DNA from: Allosphingosinicella sp042666435
Lineage (GTDB): Bacteria > Pseudomonadota > Alphaproteobacteria > Sphingomonadales > Sphingomonadaceae
Direction of reading: 5' to 3'
Assembly: GCF_042666435.1 (NCBI RefSeq)
Contig: NZ_JBHTDC010000001.1
Location: 806,001 to 870,000 of the forward strand
Length of the DNA: 64,000 nucleotides
Notes under the pieces: generated by a model
What the model was told of the DNA's origin: nothing
Database searches by the model: none
The model's input: the letters and a program-made list of their open reading frames with translations, nothing else
Part shown: in pieces, positions 36,295 through 46,495 of the stretch
Position numbering within the stretch: position 1 is the stretch's first letter
How the letters are laid out: the number at the start of each line of letters is the position of its first letter
Translations under genes and position numbers: made by a program

Positions 36295-37392
36295 ATGACC
36301 GCGAATCTCCTCCTGCCGGGCGACCATGCGCCGTGGTTCCAGGCGCCCGCTCTGTCGGGCGCGCCGCAATATGCTTTCCAGACCGTCGCCGGCCGCCATG
36401 TCGCGATGCTGTTCCTGGGCTCCGCGAGGCTTGAAGCCTGCGCGGCGGCGCTGCGCCTGGCGCTGGAACGGCGGCGCCTATTCGACGACCACAAGGCCTG
36501 CTTCTTCGGCGTGACGCTCGACCAGGACGACGCGGCCCAGGGCCGCATCGCGCAATCGCTCCCCGGCATCCGCTTCTTCCTCGATTATGACCGGAAGGTC
36601 AGCGCGGCTTATGGCGCGTTGGGCGGACGCGGCGATGGCGATGGGGTCGAATACCGGCCCCATTGGCTGATCCTCGATCGCGCGCTGCGGGTCGTCCAGC
36701 GCTTCCCGATCGACCAGGGCGGGGAGGCGCTCGACCTGCTGGAAACCCTGGTTTCGACGCCGACGGAGGACGAATGGGCGCCGGTGCTGCTGGTGCCCAA
36801 CGTGTTCGAGCCCGAGCTGTGCCGCGAGCTGATCCACCTATACGAGAGCGACGGCGGTGCCGAATCGGGGTTCATGCGCGATGTCGACGGCAAGACGACC
36901 CTGATCGTCGATGCCGCCCACAAGCAAAGGCGCGACTGCATGATCGAGGACGAGGCGCTGCGCGGCCGCCTGGTCGCGCGCATGAACCGGCGGCTGAGCC
37001 CCGCCCTCGATCGCGCCTTCCGTTTCGAGGCCACCCGCATCGAGCGCTATCTGGTCGCCTGCTACACCGCCGGTGCCGGCCATTTCCGCCCCCACCGCGA
37101 CAATACCACGAAGGGCACCGCGCATCGCCAGTTCGCGGTCACCATCAACCTCAACGCCGGCGACTACGACGGCGGCGACCTGCGCTTTCCCGAATATGGC
37201 GGCCGCACCTATCGCGCGCCGACCGGCGGCGCGGTCGTCTTCTCCTGCTCCCTGCTTCACGAGGCGACCCCGGTGACGCGGGGCAAGCGCTACGCCTTCC
37301 TGCCCTTCCTCTACAATGAGGAGGCGGCCCGTATCCGCGAGGCCAACAACCCGTATCTGGGCGAGGGCGTCGGCGAGTATCGCATCGGCTGA
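36295..37392 (+). CDS. Redoxin-like/2OG-Fe(II) oxygenase fusion (prolyl 4-hydroxylase type)
   Basis: This 365-residue protein has an N-terminal AhpC/TSA-like domain (about 1-150) and a C-terminal P4Hc-type dioxygenase (about 165-350). The latter has the iron-binding HFRPHRDNTTKG (His-x-Asp), distal LLHEATPV and the 2-oxoglutarate arginine candidate in RGKRYAFLPF. The redoxin part lacks the canonical peroxidatic P-x3-T/S-x2-C signature, so it may serve a structural or binding role. It forms an apparent stress-controlled operon with the diiron protein upstream. Confidence 0.82.
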   Translation: MTANLLLPGDHAPWFQAPALSGAPQYAFQTVAGRHVAMLFLGSARLEACAAALRLALERRRLFDDHKACFFGVTLDQDDAAQGRIAQSLPGIRFFLDYDRKVSAAYGALGGRGDGDGVEYRPHWLILDRALRVVQRFPIDQGGEALDLLETLVSTPTEDEWAPVLLVPNVFEPELCRELIHLYESDGGAESGFMRDVDGKTTLIVDAAHKQRRDCMIEDEALRGRLVARMNRRLSPALDRAFRFEATRIERYLVACYTAGAGHFRPHRDNTTKGTAHRQFAVTINLNAGDYDGGDLRFPEYGGRTYRAPTGGAVVFSCSLLHEATPVTRGKRYAFLPFLYNEEAARIREANNPYLGEGVGEYRIG

Positions 37393-37444
37393 GCGCGACG
37401 GAGCGACGCCCGGAACCGTGGTTCCGAGCCTCGCCGGCGCGAAC

Positions 37445-38224
37445 TCACTCCTCCTGCTGCCTGCCCGCTTCCCTGCGAACCTCGCCGCGGCCCATCGCCG
37501 AGACGAGAGCGTCGCCTGAAATAGTGAAATTATCCGCCGGCAGCGCCGCGACCCGATCGCCGGCCGCGACCAGCACGGTATCGACGGCGCCGTTGGCGGT
37601 GGCGCGGACCTGCTGCACAGTGCCGATCGCCCGGCCCGCGCCGTCGCGCACGACCATGCCGGGGCTCACCGAGATCGCACCGGCGGCGTTGGCGGCGGCC
37701 GACCCGGCTGCCACGAGTGAGCCGAGGCCGGTATCGCCCGCGCCTGACGCGGCGCCCGATGCGGAGCCGGACCCGTTGCCGGCCAGAGCGTTGGCGCCGC
37801 CCGCCGCGCCGCCGGCGATATTGACGGCGTTGGCGACGGTGGAATCGACCGCATCGGTGCCGATCGCCCGGGCGCCGACGCCGGCATTGCCGGAGGCACG
37901 GCCATTGGCGCGCGCGGAGGCGTTGCCGGAGCCGAGGACGGACGAGGTGGCGCCGTCCAGCGAGCCGGCGGCGGAGCCGGACGCGCGGCCGTTCGCGTCG
38001 GCACGGCCGCGACGGGTGTCGACGTTGCGATCGAGGCGGGTGGCGGTGGAGCTTCTCGCCGTGCCGCTGGTGCTGTTGCTGACGCCGCCAAGGGTGCCGC
38101 CCAAAGTGCCGCCGAGCGACCCACCGAGATTGCCGCCGAGTCCGCCGCCGCCGAGAAGCTGCGCGGAAGCCGGCGCCGCGATCAGCGCGAACGCGGCCGA
38201 GACGGTTGCGAGCTTGAGTTTCAT
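37445..38224 (-). CDS. Glycine/alanine-rich exported protein with a PRC-like C-terminus
   Basis: This 259-residue protein has a signal peptide (MKLKLATVSAAFALIAAPASAQ), then GG-rich repeats (LGGNLGGSLGGTLGGTLGG) and a long Ala/Gly/Asn/Ser-rich low-complexity region. The C-terminus (VVRDGAGRAIGTVQQVRA, VLVAAGDRVAALPADNFTI) looks like a PRC-barrel-type beta unit. AAGGAG eight bases before the ATG at 38224 supports the start. It is driven by a promoter matching that of the neighbouring ECF sigma gene, so it is a likely regulon member, perhaps a surface or matrix protein. Confidence 0.75.
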   Translation of the reverse strand: MKLKLATVSAAFALIAAPASAQLLGGGGLGGNLGGSLGGTLGGTLGGVSNSTSGTARSSTATRLDRNVDTRRGRADANGRASGSAAGSLDGATSSVLGSGNASARANGRASGNAGVGARAIGTDAVDSTVANAVNIAGGAAGGANALAGNGSGSASGAASGAGDTGLGSLVAAGSAAANAAGAISVSPGMVVRDGAGRAIGTVQQVRATANGAVDTVLVAAGDRVAALPADNFTISGDALVSAMGRGEVRREAGRQQEE

Positions 38225-38275
38225 TTTCTGTCTCCTTGCCTTTTCGATGAGGCTTGAAAGGTCCTCACCCGGGCT

Positions 38276-38302
38276 AACGAGACGGCTTTCCGGTTTAATC
38301 CC
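38276..38302 (-). promoter_or_regulatory. Predicted ECF promoter of the glycine-rich protein gene
   Basis: On the minus strand GGGATTAAAC (38293-38302) is followed by 13 bases and CGTT (38276-38279), 52 bases from the start codon. The same layout occurs at 39644-39670 and 40901-40927. Confidence 0.75.
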
Positions 38303-38319
38303 GTCCGGTAAGATATTTT

Positions 38320-39609
38320 CTAGCGGGCAGGCGTGCGGCACTCGCCGCAGACGAGGCCTCGGCCAAAGCGCTCGTCCGGACCCTTGGGACCGAGATCCTT
38401 CGCGGTCGCGTCGAGGGCGGCGAGGGAGCCGGCCTCCGACAAGCGCCCTGCGACCAGCGGCACCGCATAGGATGTACCGCGCACCTCGCCGACGCCACCC
38501 GAAACCTCGGCGGCGGCCATGTCGGCGCCGGGGGCGGCATAATCGAGATGGAGGGCGCGGCCTGCCTCGATCAGCGCCCGGTTCCTGCCGTCGACGCCGG
38601 TGACGGCGACCACGCCCTTATAGGAGGCGGGAAAAGCGGGCGGCGCGGCTGGGCCGTCATTGCCGACGGCGGCGACGATGCGGGTGCCGCGCGCGAGCAC
38701 CTTCTCGACGACCCTGGCGACGAGCGGGTTGGCGGGGCCGACGAGGCTGACGCCCACCACCGGCACGTCACGCGCGGCCATGAAGGCGAGCGCCCTGGAG
38801 AGGGCCAGCGCATTGCCGCCTTTGGGATCGCGCCCGTAGACGTCGGCGACGAGCAGGTCCGCTGTGGGAGCGGCGCCCTTTATCGGGCCGGTTCCCACGG
38901 CGAGGGAAGCGACCGCCGTGCCGTGCGCGCTGGCGGCCGGAGCGCCGGCGGCGAAACCTTTCTGCTCGACGCCTCCGCCGAGCGACGGATGCGCGCCGAC
39001 GCCGCCGTCGATGATGCCGATATCGGGCCGGCCGCCGCCGCCCTGCGCCAGGGCCGGCGACGCGGCCGTCATGATGGACGTGGCACCGCTCCGCATATGG
39101 ATGTGGTTGGCGGTAAAGTCGCCGCCGGGCGCCACGTCCTCCAGCCGCTCCATCGCGTCCTCGATCGACAGGCCGCGCGGCGACGCAAGCGTTACCGAGC
39201 GGATGCCGAGCCCCTGAAAATCCTCATCGGCCGCGACCGAGAAGCCCGCTTTCACGGCTGCGACCAGTACCGCCGGATGGGGGTCGATCGCGATGATCTC
39301 GCCGCGCACCGCCGGCCCCGCGTCGGTCATTTCCAGGATTTCAGGATGGGAACGCACCAGATCGCGCAGCCGTCCGGCGCGGTCCTCCGCCAGCCGCCGT
39401 GCCGCGGAACCGAGACGGTCGGCCGCGCGCGTGGCGCTGTCGAGCGCGTCGATGCCGGTCCGTCCAACCCGGTCCAGCACCGGCCCGACACCTCCCGGGA
39501 GGGCGGAGCCGACTCCCCCGTCGGGCAGCAATTGCGCGCCCGCCGCGGTTGCGCCGAGGCAGGCGAGCGCGCCCAGCGCCATTGTCCTGAGCTGTTTGCC
39601 GGGCCACAT
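38320..39609 (-). CDS. S8 family serine peptidase (subtilase), exported
   Basis: This 429-residue protease has a signal peptide ending in TAAGAQ, an N-terminal region of about 170 residues and a subtilisin domain. The triad is Asp in IGIIDGGVGAHPS, His in SAHGTAVASLAVG and Ser in GTSYAVPLVAG; the oxyanion Asn is in AAVGNDGPAAP. A short C-terminal CGEC motif ends the protein. It is divergent from the ECF sigma gene across a 76-bp region, a context seen for extracytoplasmic stress modules. AAAGGAG precedes the ATG at 39609. Confidence 0.9.
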   Translation of the reverse strand: MWPGKQLRTMALGALACLGATAAGAQLLPDGGVGSALPGGVGPVLDRVGRTGIDALDSATRAADRLGSAARRLAEDRAGRLRDLVRSHPEILEMTDAGPAVRGEIIAIDPHPAVLVAAVKAGFSVAADEDFQGLGIRSVTLASPRGLSIEDAMERLEDVAPGGDFTANHIHMRSGATSIMTAASPALAQGGGGRPDIGIIDGGVGAHPSLGGGVEQKGFAAGAPAASAHGTAVASLAVGTGPIKGAAPTADLLVADVYGRDPKGGNALALSRALAFMAARDVPVVGVSLVGPANPLVARVVEKVLARGTRIVAAVGNDGPAAPPAFPASYKGVVAVTGVDGRNRALIEAGRALHLDYAAPGADMAAAEVSGGVGEVRGTSYAVPLVAGRLSEAGSLAALDATAKDLGPKGPDERFGRGLVCGECRTPAR

Positions 39610-39643
39610 AGCGGCCGCTCCTTTGCATATTTTTCCTGTCCCG

Positions 39644-39670
39644 GGGATTAAACGTCTCCGGACGCCCGTT
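39644..39670 (+). promoter_or_regulatory. Predicted autoregulatory promoter of the ECF sigma operon
   Basis: GGGATTAAAC (39644-39653), 13 bases, CGTT (39667-39670), with the sigma start codon only 16 bases downstream. A very short leader is implied. Confidence 0.78.
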
Positions 39671-39685
39671 TCCTCCACGACGACA

Positions 39686-40180
39686 ATGGAGACGCCTGTT
39701 CAGGCCTTCGAACGCGAGCTGCTGACCTTGCTGCCCCGGCTCCGCCGGTTCGCCCGCTCGCTCGCCCGCGACGCGGCCGACGCCGACGATCTCAGCCAGG
39801 TGGCGCTGGAGCGGGCGTTGAAGGCGAAGGACCAGTGGCAGCAGGGAACGAGACTGGATGCCTGGATGTACCGGATTATGCGCAATTGCTGGATCGACGA
39901 GGTGCGGGCCCGCACACGCCGCGCACAGACCTTCGCGCCCGAAGAAGCGGGCGAAACCGTCGGCGTGGCGGGCGATGCGGAGATCAAGGCCGAGATGCAC
40001 GACGTGGATCGCGCCATGAGCCAGCTTCCGGACGAGCAGCGCGAGGTGATCGCGCTCGTGCTGGTCGAAGGGCTCGCCTACAAGGAAGCGGCGGCGATAC
40101 TCGACATACCGATGGGCACCTTGACCTCGCGGCTGACGCGCGGCCGCCAGGCGCTCGTCCGAAGGTTGGAGGCGGCATGA
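39686..40180 (+). CDS. ECF-type RNA polymerase sigma factor
   Basis: This 164-residue sigma factor has region 2 (LLPRLRRFARSLARDAADAD, DAWMYRIMRNCWIDEVRART) and region 4 with the helix-turn-helix (MSQLPDEQREVIALVLVEGL, YKEAAAILDIPMGTLTSRLT). Its stop overlaps the start of the anti-sigma gene (ATGA). It is not the general-stress EcfG: it lacks the PhyR/NepR neighbours and its own promoter differs. Confidence 0.93.
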   Translation: METPVQAFERELLTLLPRLRRFARSLARDAADADDLSQVALERALKAKDQWQQGTRLDAWMYRIMRNCWIDEVRARTRRAQTFAPEEAGETVGVAGDAEIKAEMHDVDRAMSQLPDEQREVIALVLVEGLAYKEAAAILDIPMGTLTSRLTRGRQALVRRLEAA

Positions 40181-40908
40181 TGAAGATCGATGACGAAAGG
40201 CTGATGGCCTATGCCGACGGCGAGCTTGATAGCGCCGAGCGCGAAGCAGTCGAGCGGGCGCTGGCGGAGGACGCCGCGCTTCGGGAGAAGCTTGCCGAGC
40301 AGAAGCGGCTTCGGGCGACATTATCGGGACATTACGGGCCGGTCGCCGCCGAAGAGGTGCCGGATCGGTTGCTGGCGATGCTCGGCGCGAGCGGCGCCGC
40401 CAGGGACGATGTCGTCTCGCTGAGCGCGGCGCGGGAAAAAGGGCACCGGCCCGTCTGGCGCAACCTCGGCACCATCGCGGCCAGCCTGGCGGTGGGGCTG
40501 CTGGCCGGACAGCTCATCCAGCTCCAGCGTGGCGGGCAGATCGCCGTGGACGGTGGCGCGCTGATCGCCCAGGACGATTTGGCCAAAGCGCTGGATACGC
40601 AGCTCGCCTCGGCCCAGGCGTCCGATGCGGCGACGCGGATCGGCGTCAGCTTCGCCGATCGGCAGGGGCGGTTCTGCCGTTCCTTCGATGCTCCCGCCTT
40701 CGCCGGCCTGGCGTGTCAGGAGGACGGGAACTGGCACGTCATGATGACCGCACCGTCCGAGGACGGCGGCACCAGCCAATATCGGCAGGCGGGCTCGTCG
40801 GTGGTCCTTCAGGCCGCGCAGGAGATGATGGCCGCAGCGCCGCTCGACCCCGAGGCCGAGCGAACGGCGATGCAGGCCGGCTGGAATAATTCCGCCGCCG
40901 GGGATTAA
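40177..40908 (+). CDS. Transmembrane anti-sigma factor
   Basis: This 243-residue protein has an N-terminal sigma-binding helical domain (DDERLMAYADGELDSAEREA), one transmembrane helix (about 100-118, LGTIAASLAVGLLAGQLI) and a periplasmic domain (RIGVSFADRQGRFCRSFDAP). The zinc-binding HxxxCxxC of ZAS anti-sigmas is absent. Translational coupling with the sigma gene supports the pairing. Release of the sigma factor probably follows a periplasmic signal. The stop codon lies inside the next promoter. Confidence 0.88.
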   Translation: MMKIDDERLMAYADGELDSAEREAVERALAEDAALREKLAEQKRLRATLSGHYGPVAAEEVPDRLLAMLGASGAARDDVVSLSAAREKGHRPVWRNLGTIAASLAVGLLAGQLIQLQRGGQIAVDGGALIAQDDLAKALDTQLASAQASDAATRIGVSFADRQGRFCRSFDAPAFAGLACQEDGNWHVMMTAPSEDGGTSQYRQAGSSVVLQAAQEMMAAAPLDPEAERTAMQAGWNNSAAGD

Positions 40909-40927
40909 ACCCGCCACGCCTTCCGTT
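40901..40927 (+). promoter_or_regulatory. Predicted ECF promoter of the outer-membrane barrel gene
   Basis: GGGATTAAAC (40901-40910), 13 bases, CGTT (40924-40927). The -35 element overlaps the anti-sigma stop codon. Confidence 0.78.
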
Positions 40928-40963
40928 CCCCTGCCGAACGACAATCACGGCGGGAGCGACCCC

Positions 40964-41740
40964 ATGCGCAATTCATCGATCCTTTTCGCGATTTCGGCGC
41001 TGGCGCTCGCGGCTCCGGCCATGACAGAGCCGACGGTCGAGCTTTCGACCGGGCTCGACTATCGGGAGGGCGACTATGGCACCGGCGAGAGCATCGAGAC
41101 CTGGGAAGTGCCGACCAGCCTGCGCGTGCAATCGGGCCAGTTCCTCTTCAGCGCCACCCTCCCCTATCTGCGCGTCGATGCGCCCGGCAACGTGGTCGGC
41201 GGAGGCGGAGGCATCCTCGGGCTGCCGATCATCGTCGATCCCACCGAGCCGCCCGGCCGCGTTCGCCGCGAGGGCATTGGCGACCTGGAACTAGGCGCCG
41301 CCTACACCGTCCCGAGCGAGGATATCGGTCTCACTTTCTCCGGACAGGTGAAGGTGCCGACCGCCTCCACCGCCAAGCGGCTCGGCACCGGCGAGTTCGA
41401 CTATGCCGTGGGCGCCGAGCTCTCCAGGAGCTTCGGCCAGGTCACGCCCTTCGTCGGCGTCGGCTACACCATGCCCGGCGACCCCGAGCAATACGACCTG
41501 GGGAACAGCCTGTCCGCCCGGGCCGGCGCGGCGGTGTGGATGGACAAGCGGGTGCGCGGCCACGTCACCTACGGCTATGCCGAGAGCATCAGCCCCCTCA
41601 TCCCCGACGAACAGCAGATTTCGACCGGCATCAACGCCGGACTGTCGGACCGCCTCTCGCTCGGTCTCTATGGATCGGCCGGCCTGTCGAAAGGCTCGCC
41701 CGATGTCGGCGCCGGCGTGCGGCTGGGGACGAGCTTCTAG
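40964..41740 (+). CDS. Outer-membrane beta-barrel protein, transporter-like
   Basis: This 258-residue protein has a signal peptide (SSILFAISALALAAPAMT) and alternating beta-strand sequence ending in a C-terminal aromatic residue (GAGVRLGTSF), as outer-membrane barrels do. Strands such as VELSTGLDYREGDYG and FSGQVKVPTASTAKRLGTGE resemble proteins loosely annotated as 'transporter' or phenol-degradation MetA-like porins. A promoter of the local ECF type precedes it, so it belongs to that regulon. Confidence 0.78.
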   Translation: MRNSSILFAISALALAAPAMTEPTVELSTGLDYREGDYGTGESIETWEVPTSLRVQSGQFLFSATLPYLRVDAPGNVVGGGGGILGLPIIVDPTEPPGRVRREGIGDLELGAAYTVPSEDIGLTFSGQVKVPTASTAKRLGTGEFDYAVGAELSRSFGQVTPFVGVGYTMPGDPEQYDLGNSLSARAGAAVWMDKRVRGHVTYGYAESISPLIPDEQQISTGINAGLSDRLSLGLYGSAGLSKGSPDVGAGVRLGTSF

Positions 41741-41741
41741 C

Positions 41742-41823
41742 CGTTATTGCGAGCGAAGCGAAGCAATCCAGTTCCGGCGCCGAACAACTGGATTGCCGCG
41801 TCGCTTCTCTCCTCGAAATGACG
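41742..41823. repeat. Palindromic repeat (GCGAGCGAAGCGAAGCAATCC type)
   Basis: Arms at 41742-41772 and 41786-41823 are imperfect complements ending in TTATTGCGAG and CTCGAAATGACG. It sits between convergent genes. Confidence 0.8.
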
Positions 41824-41829
41824 GCGGGA

Positions 41830-42570
41830 CTAATCCCCCATCCGCGCGCCCAGCACCATGGTGGTGACCCAGCCGTTCAGCAGCTTGTTGTATTGGGCGC
41901 GGTCCTTGTCGGTCGACAGAGCGTGGTCGGCGCCCTTGATCATCCGGTAGGTGAGCGACCGGGCGGCGCGGAACGAGGCCGTGTAGCCGCCGACGGCGGG
42001 ATGCGGGACGATCTCGTCGCATTCCGACTCCACGATCAGCACGTCGCCCTCGAATTTGGAACAGGCGCGGAGCGCGCGATTGTCGCTGTGGCTCAGCCAA
42101 GTCTGGCGGTAGGTGTTGAGATCGTCGCGATCGAGCGCCGCCTTGGGAATGTCCCAATCCTCGTCGCGGTAAAGGGCGGGGACGCGCAGCGCGAGCCAAT
42201 TGACCGGCCGGAGCGAAGTGAGGATCGCCGCGAGATAGCCGCCATAGCTGCTCCCCACCACGGCGATGGCCGACTTGTCGACCGCCGGCTGGCCGGCCAG
42301 GAAATCATAGGCGGCGAGGAGGTCGGCGAGGTTCTGCCCGCGCGTCACCGTCTCGCGCTGCGGCTCCGTCGCGGCATGGCCGCGCAGGTCGAAGGTGAAG
42401 CACAGACAGCCGAGCCGCGAGATCTTGCGGGCGCGGTCGAGGTCATGCTTCTGGCTTCCACCCCAGCCGTGGACGAAAAGAATGCCGGGCACGAGCTTTT
42501 CCGGTGTCAGGATCGTGCCCTCGATCGTCTGGCCCTCCACGCCGACCGTCACCCTGCCGCCTTCGTTCAT
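41830..42570 (-). CDS. Alpha/beta hydrolase
   Basis: This 246-residue hydrolase has the oxyanion region LFVHGWGGSQ, the nucleophile elbow VVGSSYGGYLA (Ser), Asp in ESECDEIVPH and His in KGADHALS. The substrate is unknown. It overlaps the DUF3182 gene by four bases (ATGA) and is translated from the same transcript, so the two probably act in one pathway. Confidence 0.85.
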   Translation of the reverse strand: MNEGGRVTVGVEGQTIEGTILTPEKLVPGILFVHGWGGSQKHDLDRARKISRLGCLCFTFDLRGHAATEPQRETVTRGQNLADLLAAYDFLAGQPAVDKSAIAVVGSSYGGYLAAILTSLRPVNWLALRVPALYRDEDWDIPKAALDRDDLNTYRQTWLSHSDNRALRACSKFEGDVLIVESECDEIVPHPAVGGYTASFRAARSLTYRMIKGADHALSTDKDRAQYNKLLNGWVTTMVLGARMGD

Positions 42571-43697
42571 GGCGCGATCACCGCATATTTGACCATCGGA
42601 CCCTCCACATCGTCCGTACCCTGGAAATAGATCGTCGCGCCGGCCGGAGGCCGGCCACTCCCGCCATAGCGCTCGACCGTGGACGCGCGCGCCTGCTCCA
42701 AACCGGTGTCGGCCAGGAACGCCTCCAGCGCCGCGATCTCGGCGCCTGTCGCGCCGCCGAGGCGCCAGCTTTGCTCCAGCACGCCCGAGCAGCGGCGGTC
42801 GCGGCAGTTGATCCCCTGCGCCACGTCGTAATTGCGGCGGGACGCGAACAAGCCGGGGAAGCATTCCAGCGCCGCCGCGTCATATTGCGACGCCTGGATC
42901 ACGGCGAGCCGGATCGGCTGCGGCAGGTCGAAGTCGAGCAAGGCGTCGAAGCCGCCGCGCGCGAAGAGCAGGTCGGAGCCGCCATAGACCGCCTCGCCGC
43001 GCGCATTGGGCGTCGTGCCCTGGGTGCCGACGTAGCTCACCAGCAGATCGTCCAATCGCACCTGGCCGACGCTGTAGGTTTCGACATCGGCCAGATCCTC
43101 TTCCAGCACGAGGCCGACCTCCGACAGCCCGTCCGTGTCGAGCGCGCCGAGCCTCGCGTCGAGCTCGGTCTCGTCCCGGACCGTCACTTGACCGCGCCCG
43201 GACGTCGCCAGCACCGGCTTGAGGCGCAGCGGCCCCCGCTCGAGCAGCCGGAGCGCCGCACGCCGCGCGTCGTCCAAGGTGAAGGCGGTGAATCCCTCCA
43301 CGACCGCACCCTCCATGTGCCGCGCGAAATCGTGCGACCAGCCTGGCGGAGCCTCCGCGCCCGGATCGACGAGAGGGTGGGTGATGGCCTTGGTGGCGAC
43401 GAAGGCATGGGGAACGACCCCGCCGAACAGATCGCCCTCGCCGGCGATGCCGAGCGCGGACGCTTCGTCGCTCAGGATCGTATCGCTGGGCACCAGATAG
43501 AGCGGCCCCGGATAATCCCGGCCCGCATCGTGCTCGCCATCGAAGCGGAAGCCCTTCAGCGCCGCCAGCCTGCGGCCGATCTCCCGGCGGGTGGCGGCGT
43601 CGTGCTGGTGGGCGAACTCGCCCCTGCCCCGGATGTGGAGCAGCACAATGCCGCCCCGGGGCCTCGCTTGTTTGCCTCTCCACCTTGAACGCATCAT
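42567..43697 (-). CDS. DUF3182 family protein, ATP-grasp-like
   Basis: This 376-residue protein resembles the DUF3182 family. LRLKPVLATSGRGQVTV followed by GLVLEEDLADVETYSVGQV resembles the lysine/glycine-rich loop and hinge of ATP-grasp ligases. Near the end INCRDRRCSGVLEQSWRLGG is conserved-looking. The reaction is unknown; a carboxylate-amine ligation is a reasonable guess. It is coupled to an alpha/beta hydrolase. Two consecutive ATGs occur at the start, and the first is used. Confidence 0.72.
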   Translation of the reverse strand: MMRSRWRGKQARPRGGIVLLHIRGRGEFAHQHDAATRREIGRRLAALKGFRFDGEHDAGRDYPGPLYLVPSDTILSDEASALGIAGEGDLFGGVVPHAFVATKAITHPLVDPGAEAPPGWSHDFARHMEGAVVEGFTAFTLDDARRAALRLLERGPLRLKPVLATSGRGQVTVRDETELDARLGALDTDGLSEVGLVLEEDLADVETYSVGQVRLDDLLVSYVGTQGTTPNARGEAVYGGSDLLFARGGFDALLDFDLPQPIRLAVIQASQYDAAALECFPGLFASRRNYDVAQGINCRDRRCSGVLEQSWRLGGATGAEIAALEAFLADTGLEQARASTVERYGGSGRPPAGATIYFQGTDDVEGPMVKYAVIAP

Positions 43698-43829
43698 GCA
43701 CCGTCAATCCAGCCTCTCCTCTTCATGGGGAACAGGTCTACAATGTCCGTGGGCTCGCATTTGTGCCGTGGCCTTGCCCGGAGCGAGCCGTTACTGTTCC
43801 CTCCCCACGCGCGAACGATCAGAGGCACC

Positions 43830-45776
<1,947 letters not shown>

Positions 45777-45785
45777 GCTCGCACA

Positions 45786-46007
45786 TCAGGCAGCAGTGAG
45801 GCGGAAACCACAATCACTGTTTGCGATTTCTGCGCGCACGGTCTCGAGGTTCAAGCCGCCGAACCCATTGCGGGCTCGATAGGTCATCACAAGTTCGTGC
45901 TGTCCGTTTTCATCGACCGGATAGATGAGTGTCCGCACATGCTCGAACGACTCCGGCTCTCGCAGCTGTTCACGATAATATGCTACGAATTCGGACGCGG
46001 TACTCAT
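45786..46007 (-). CDS. Small hypothetical protein
   Basis: This 73-residue protein is not recognised. It has an acidic, soluble composition and a C-terminal stretch (TYRARNGFGGLNLETVRAEI, then a single cysteine) that recalls small proteins with an RAxNGFGG-like motif. The local GC is lower than in acs. It lies 23 bp downstream of the XRE regulator in the same direction and may be cotranscribed with it. Confidence 0.5.
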   Translation of the reverse strand: MSTASEFVAYYREQLREPESFEHVRTLIYPVDENGQHELVMTYRARNGFGGLNLETVRAEIANSDCGFRLTAA

Positions 46008-46030
46008 CTCCCCGAGCCGATTGCGCGCTC

Positions 46031-46348
46031 CTAAACCAGCTGCACCTCCACACGCCTCCCCACCACCGCCGCCGCCCTTTGCAGCGTCTCAAGCGTGACA
46101 TTGCCATTGTCGGGGTCGAGCACGCGGTCCACTTGGGTCCGGCTGGTGTGCATCAGCCGCGCGAGGCCGCTCTTGCTGAGCCCTCGCTGCCGCATCGCTT
46201 CGCCGAGCTGCCAAACAATCACTTCCGTCCTGATCGCCTTGGCCTGCGTCTCGGCAAGCACACCTTCCTCTTCCAAGAAGCCGTCGAGCGTCGGTCCGCG
46301 GTGCCGTTTTTCGCCATTTTCAGCCTCCTTCTCGCGCGCACCGGCCAT
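46031..46348 (-). CDS. XRE family helix-turn-helix protein (antitoxin-like)
   Basis: This 105-residue protein has a C-terminal HTH (QLGEAMRQRGLSKSGLARLM, RTQVDRVLDPDNGNVTLETL) of the HigA/XRE type and a charged N-terminal tail. Proteins like this are often antitoxins, but no RelE/HigB-like toxin gene is adjacent: the upstream gap holds only a palindromic repeat. It may be an orphan antitoxin, or the 73-residue protein downstream may be its partner. Confidence 0.78.
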   Translation of the reverse strand: MAGAREKEAENGEKRHRGPTLDGFLEEEGVLAETQAKAIRTEVIVWQLGEAMRQRGLSKSGLARLMHTSRTQVDRVLDPDNGNVTLETLQRAAAVVGRRVEVQLV

Positions 46349-46359
46349 TACATTGAACC

Positions 46360-46443
46360 GTTCGTCCTGAGCTTGTCGAGGGACTCTCCTTTCTTTGTGC
46401 GGACGAGCAAAGACAGGGTTTCGACAGGCTCAGCCTGGACGAG
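46360..46443. repeat. Short inverted repeat of the CTGAGCTTGTCGA family
   Basis: Arms at about 46360-46384 and 46417-46443 share TGAGCTTGTCGA-like cores. It is the most degenerate of the family in this window. It occupies most of the gap between GST and the XRE gene. Confidence 0.75.
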
Positions 46444-46495
46444 GGTAGGATGCGATCTAGCCATCCCGCTTTGCGTCGCTGCTTATCTACGCCGG

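Noticed and set aside
37412..37425. GGAACCGTGGTTCC palindrome after the 2OG-Fe(II) oxygenase gene
   Set aside because: Short, no T-run and no copy elsewhere noticed; it could be chance or a weak terminator.
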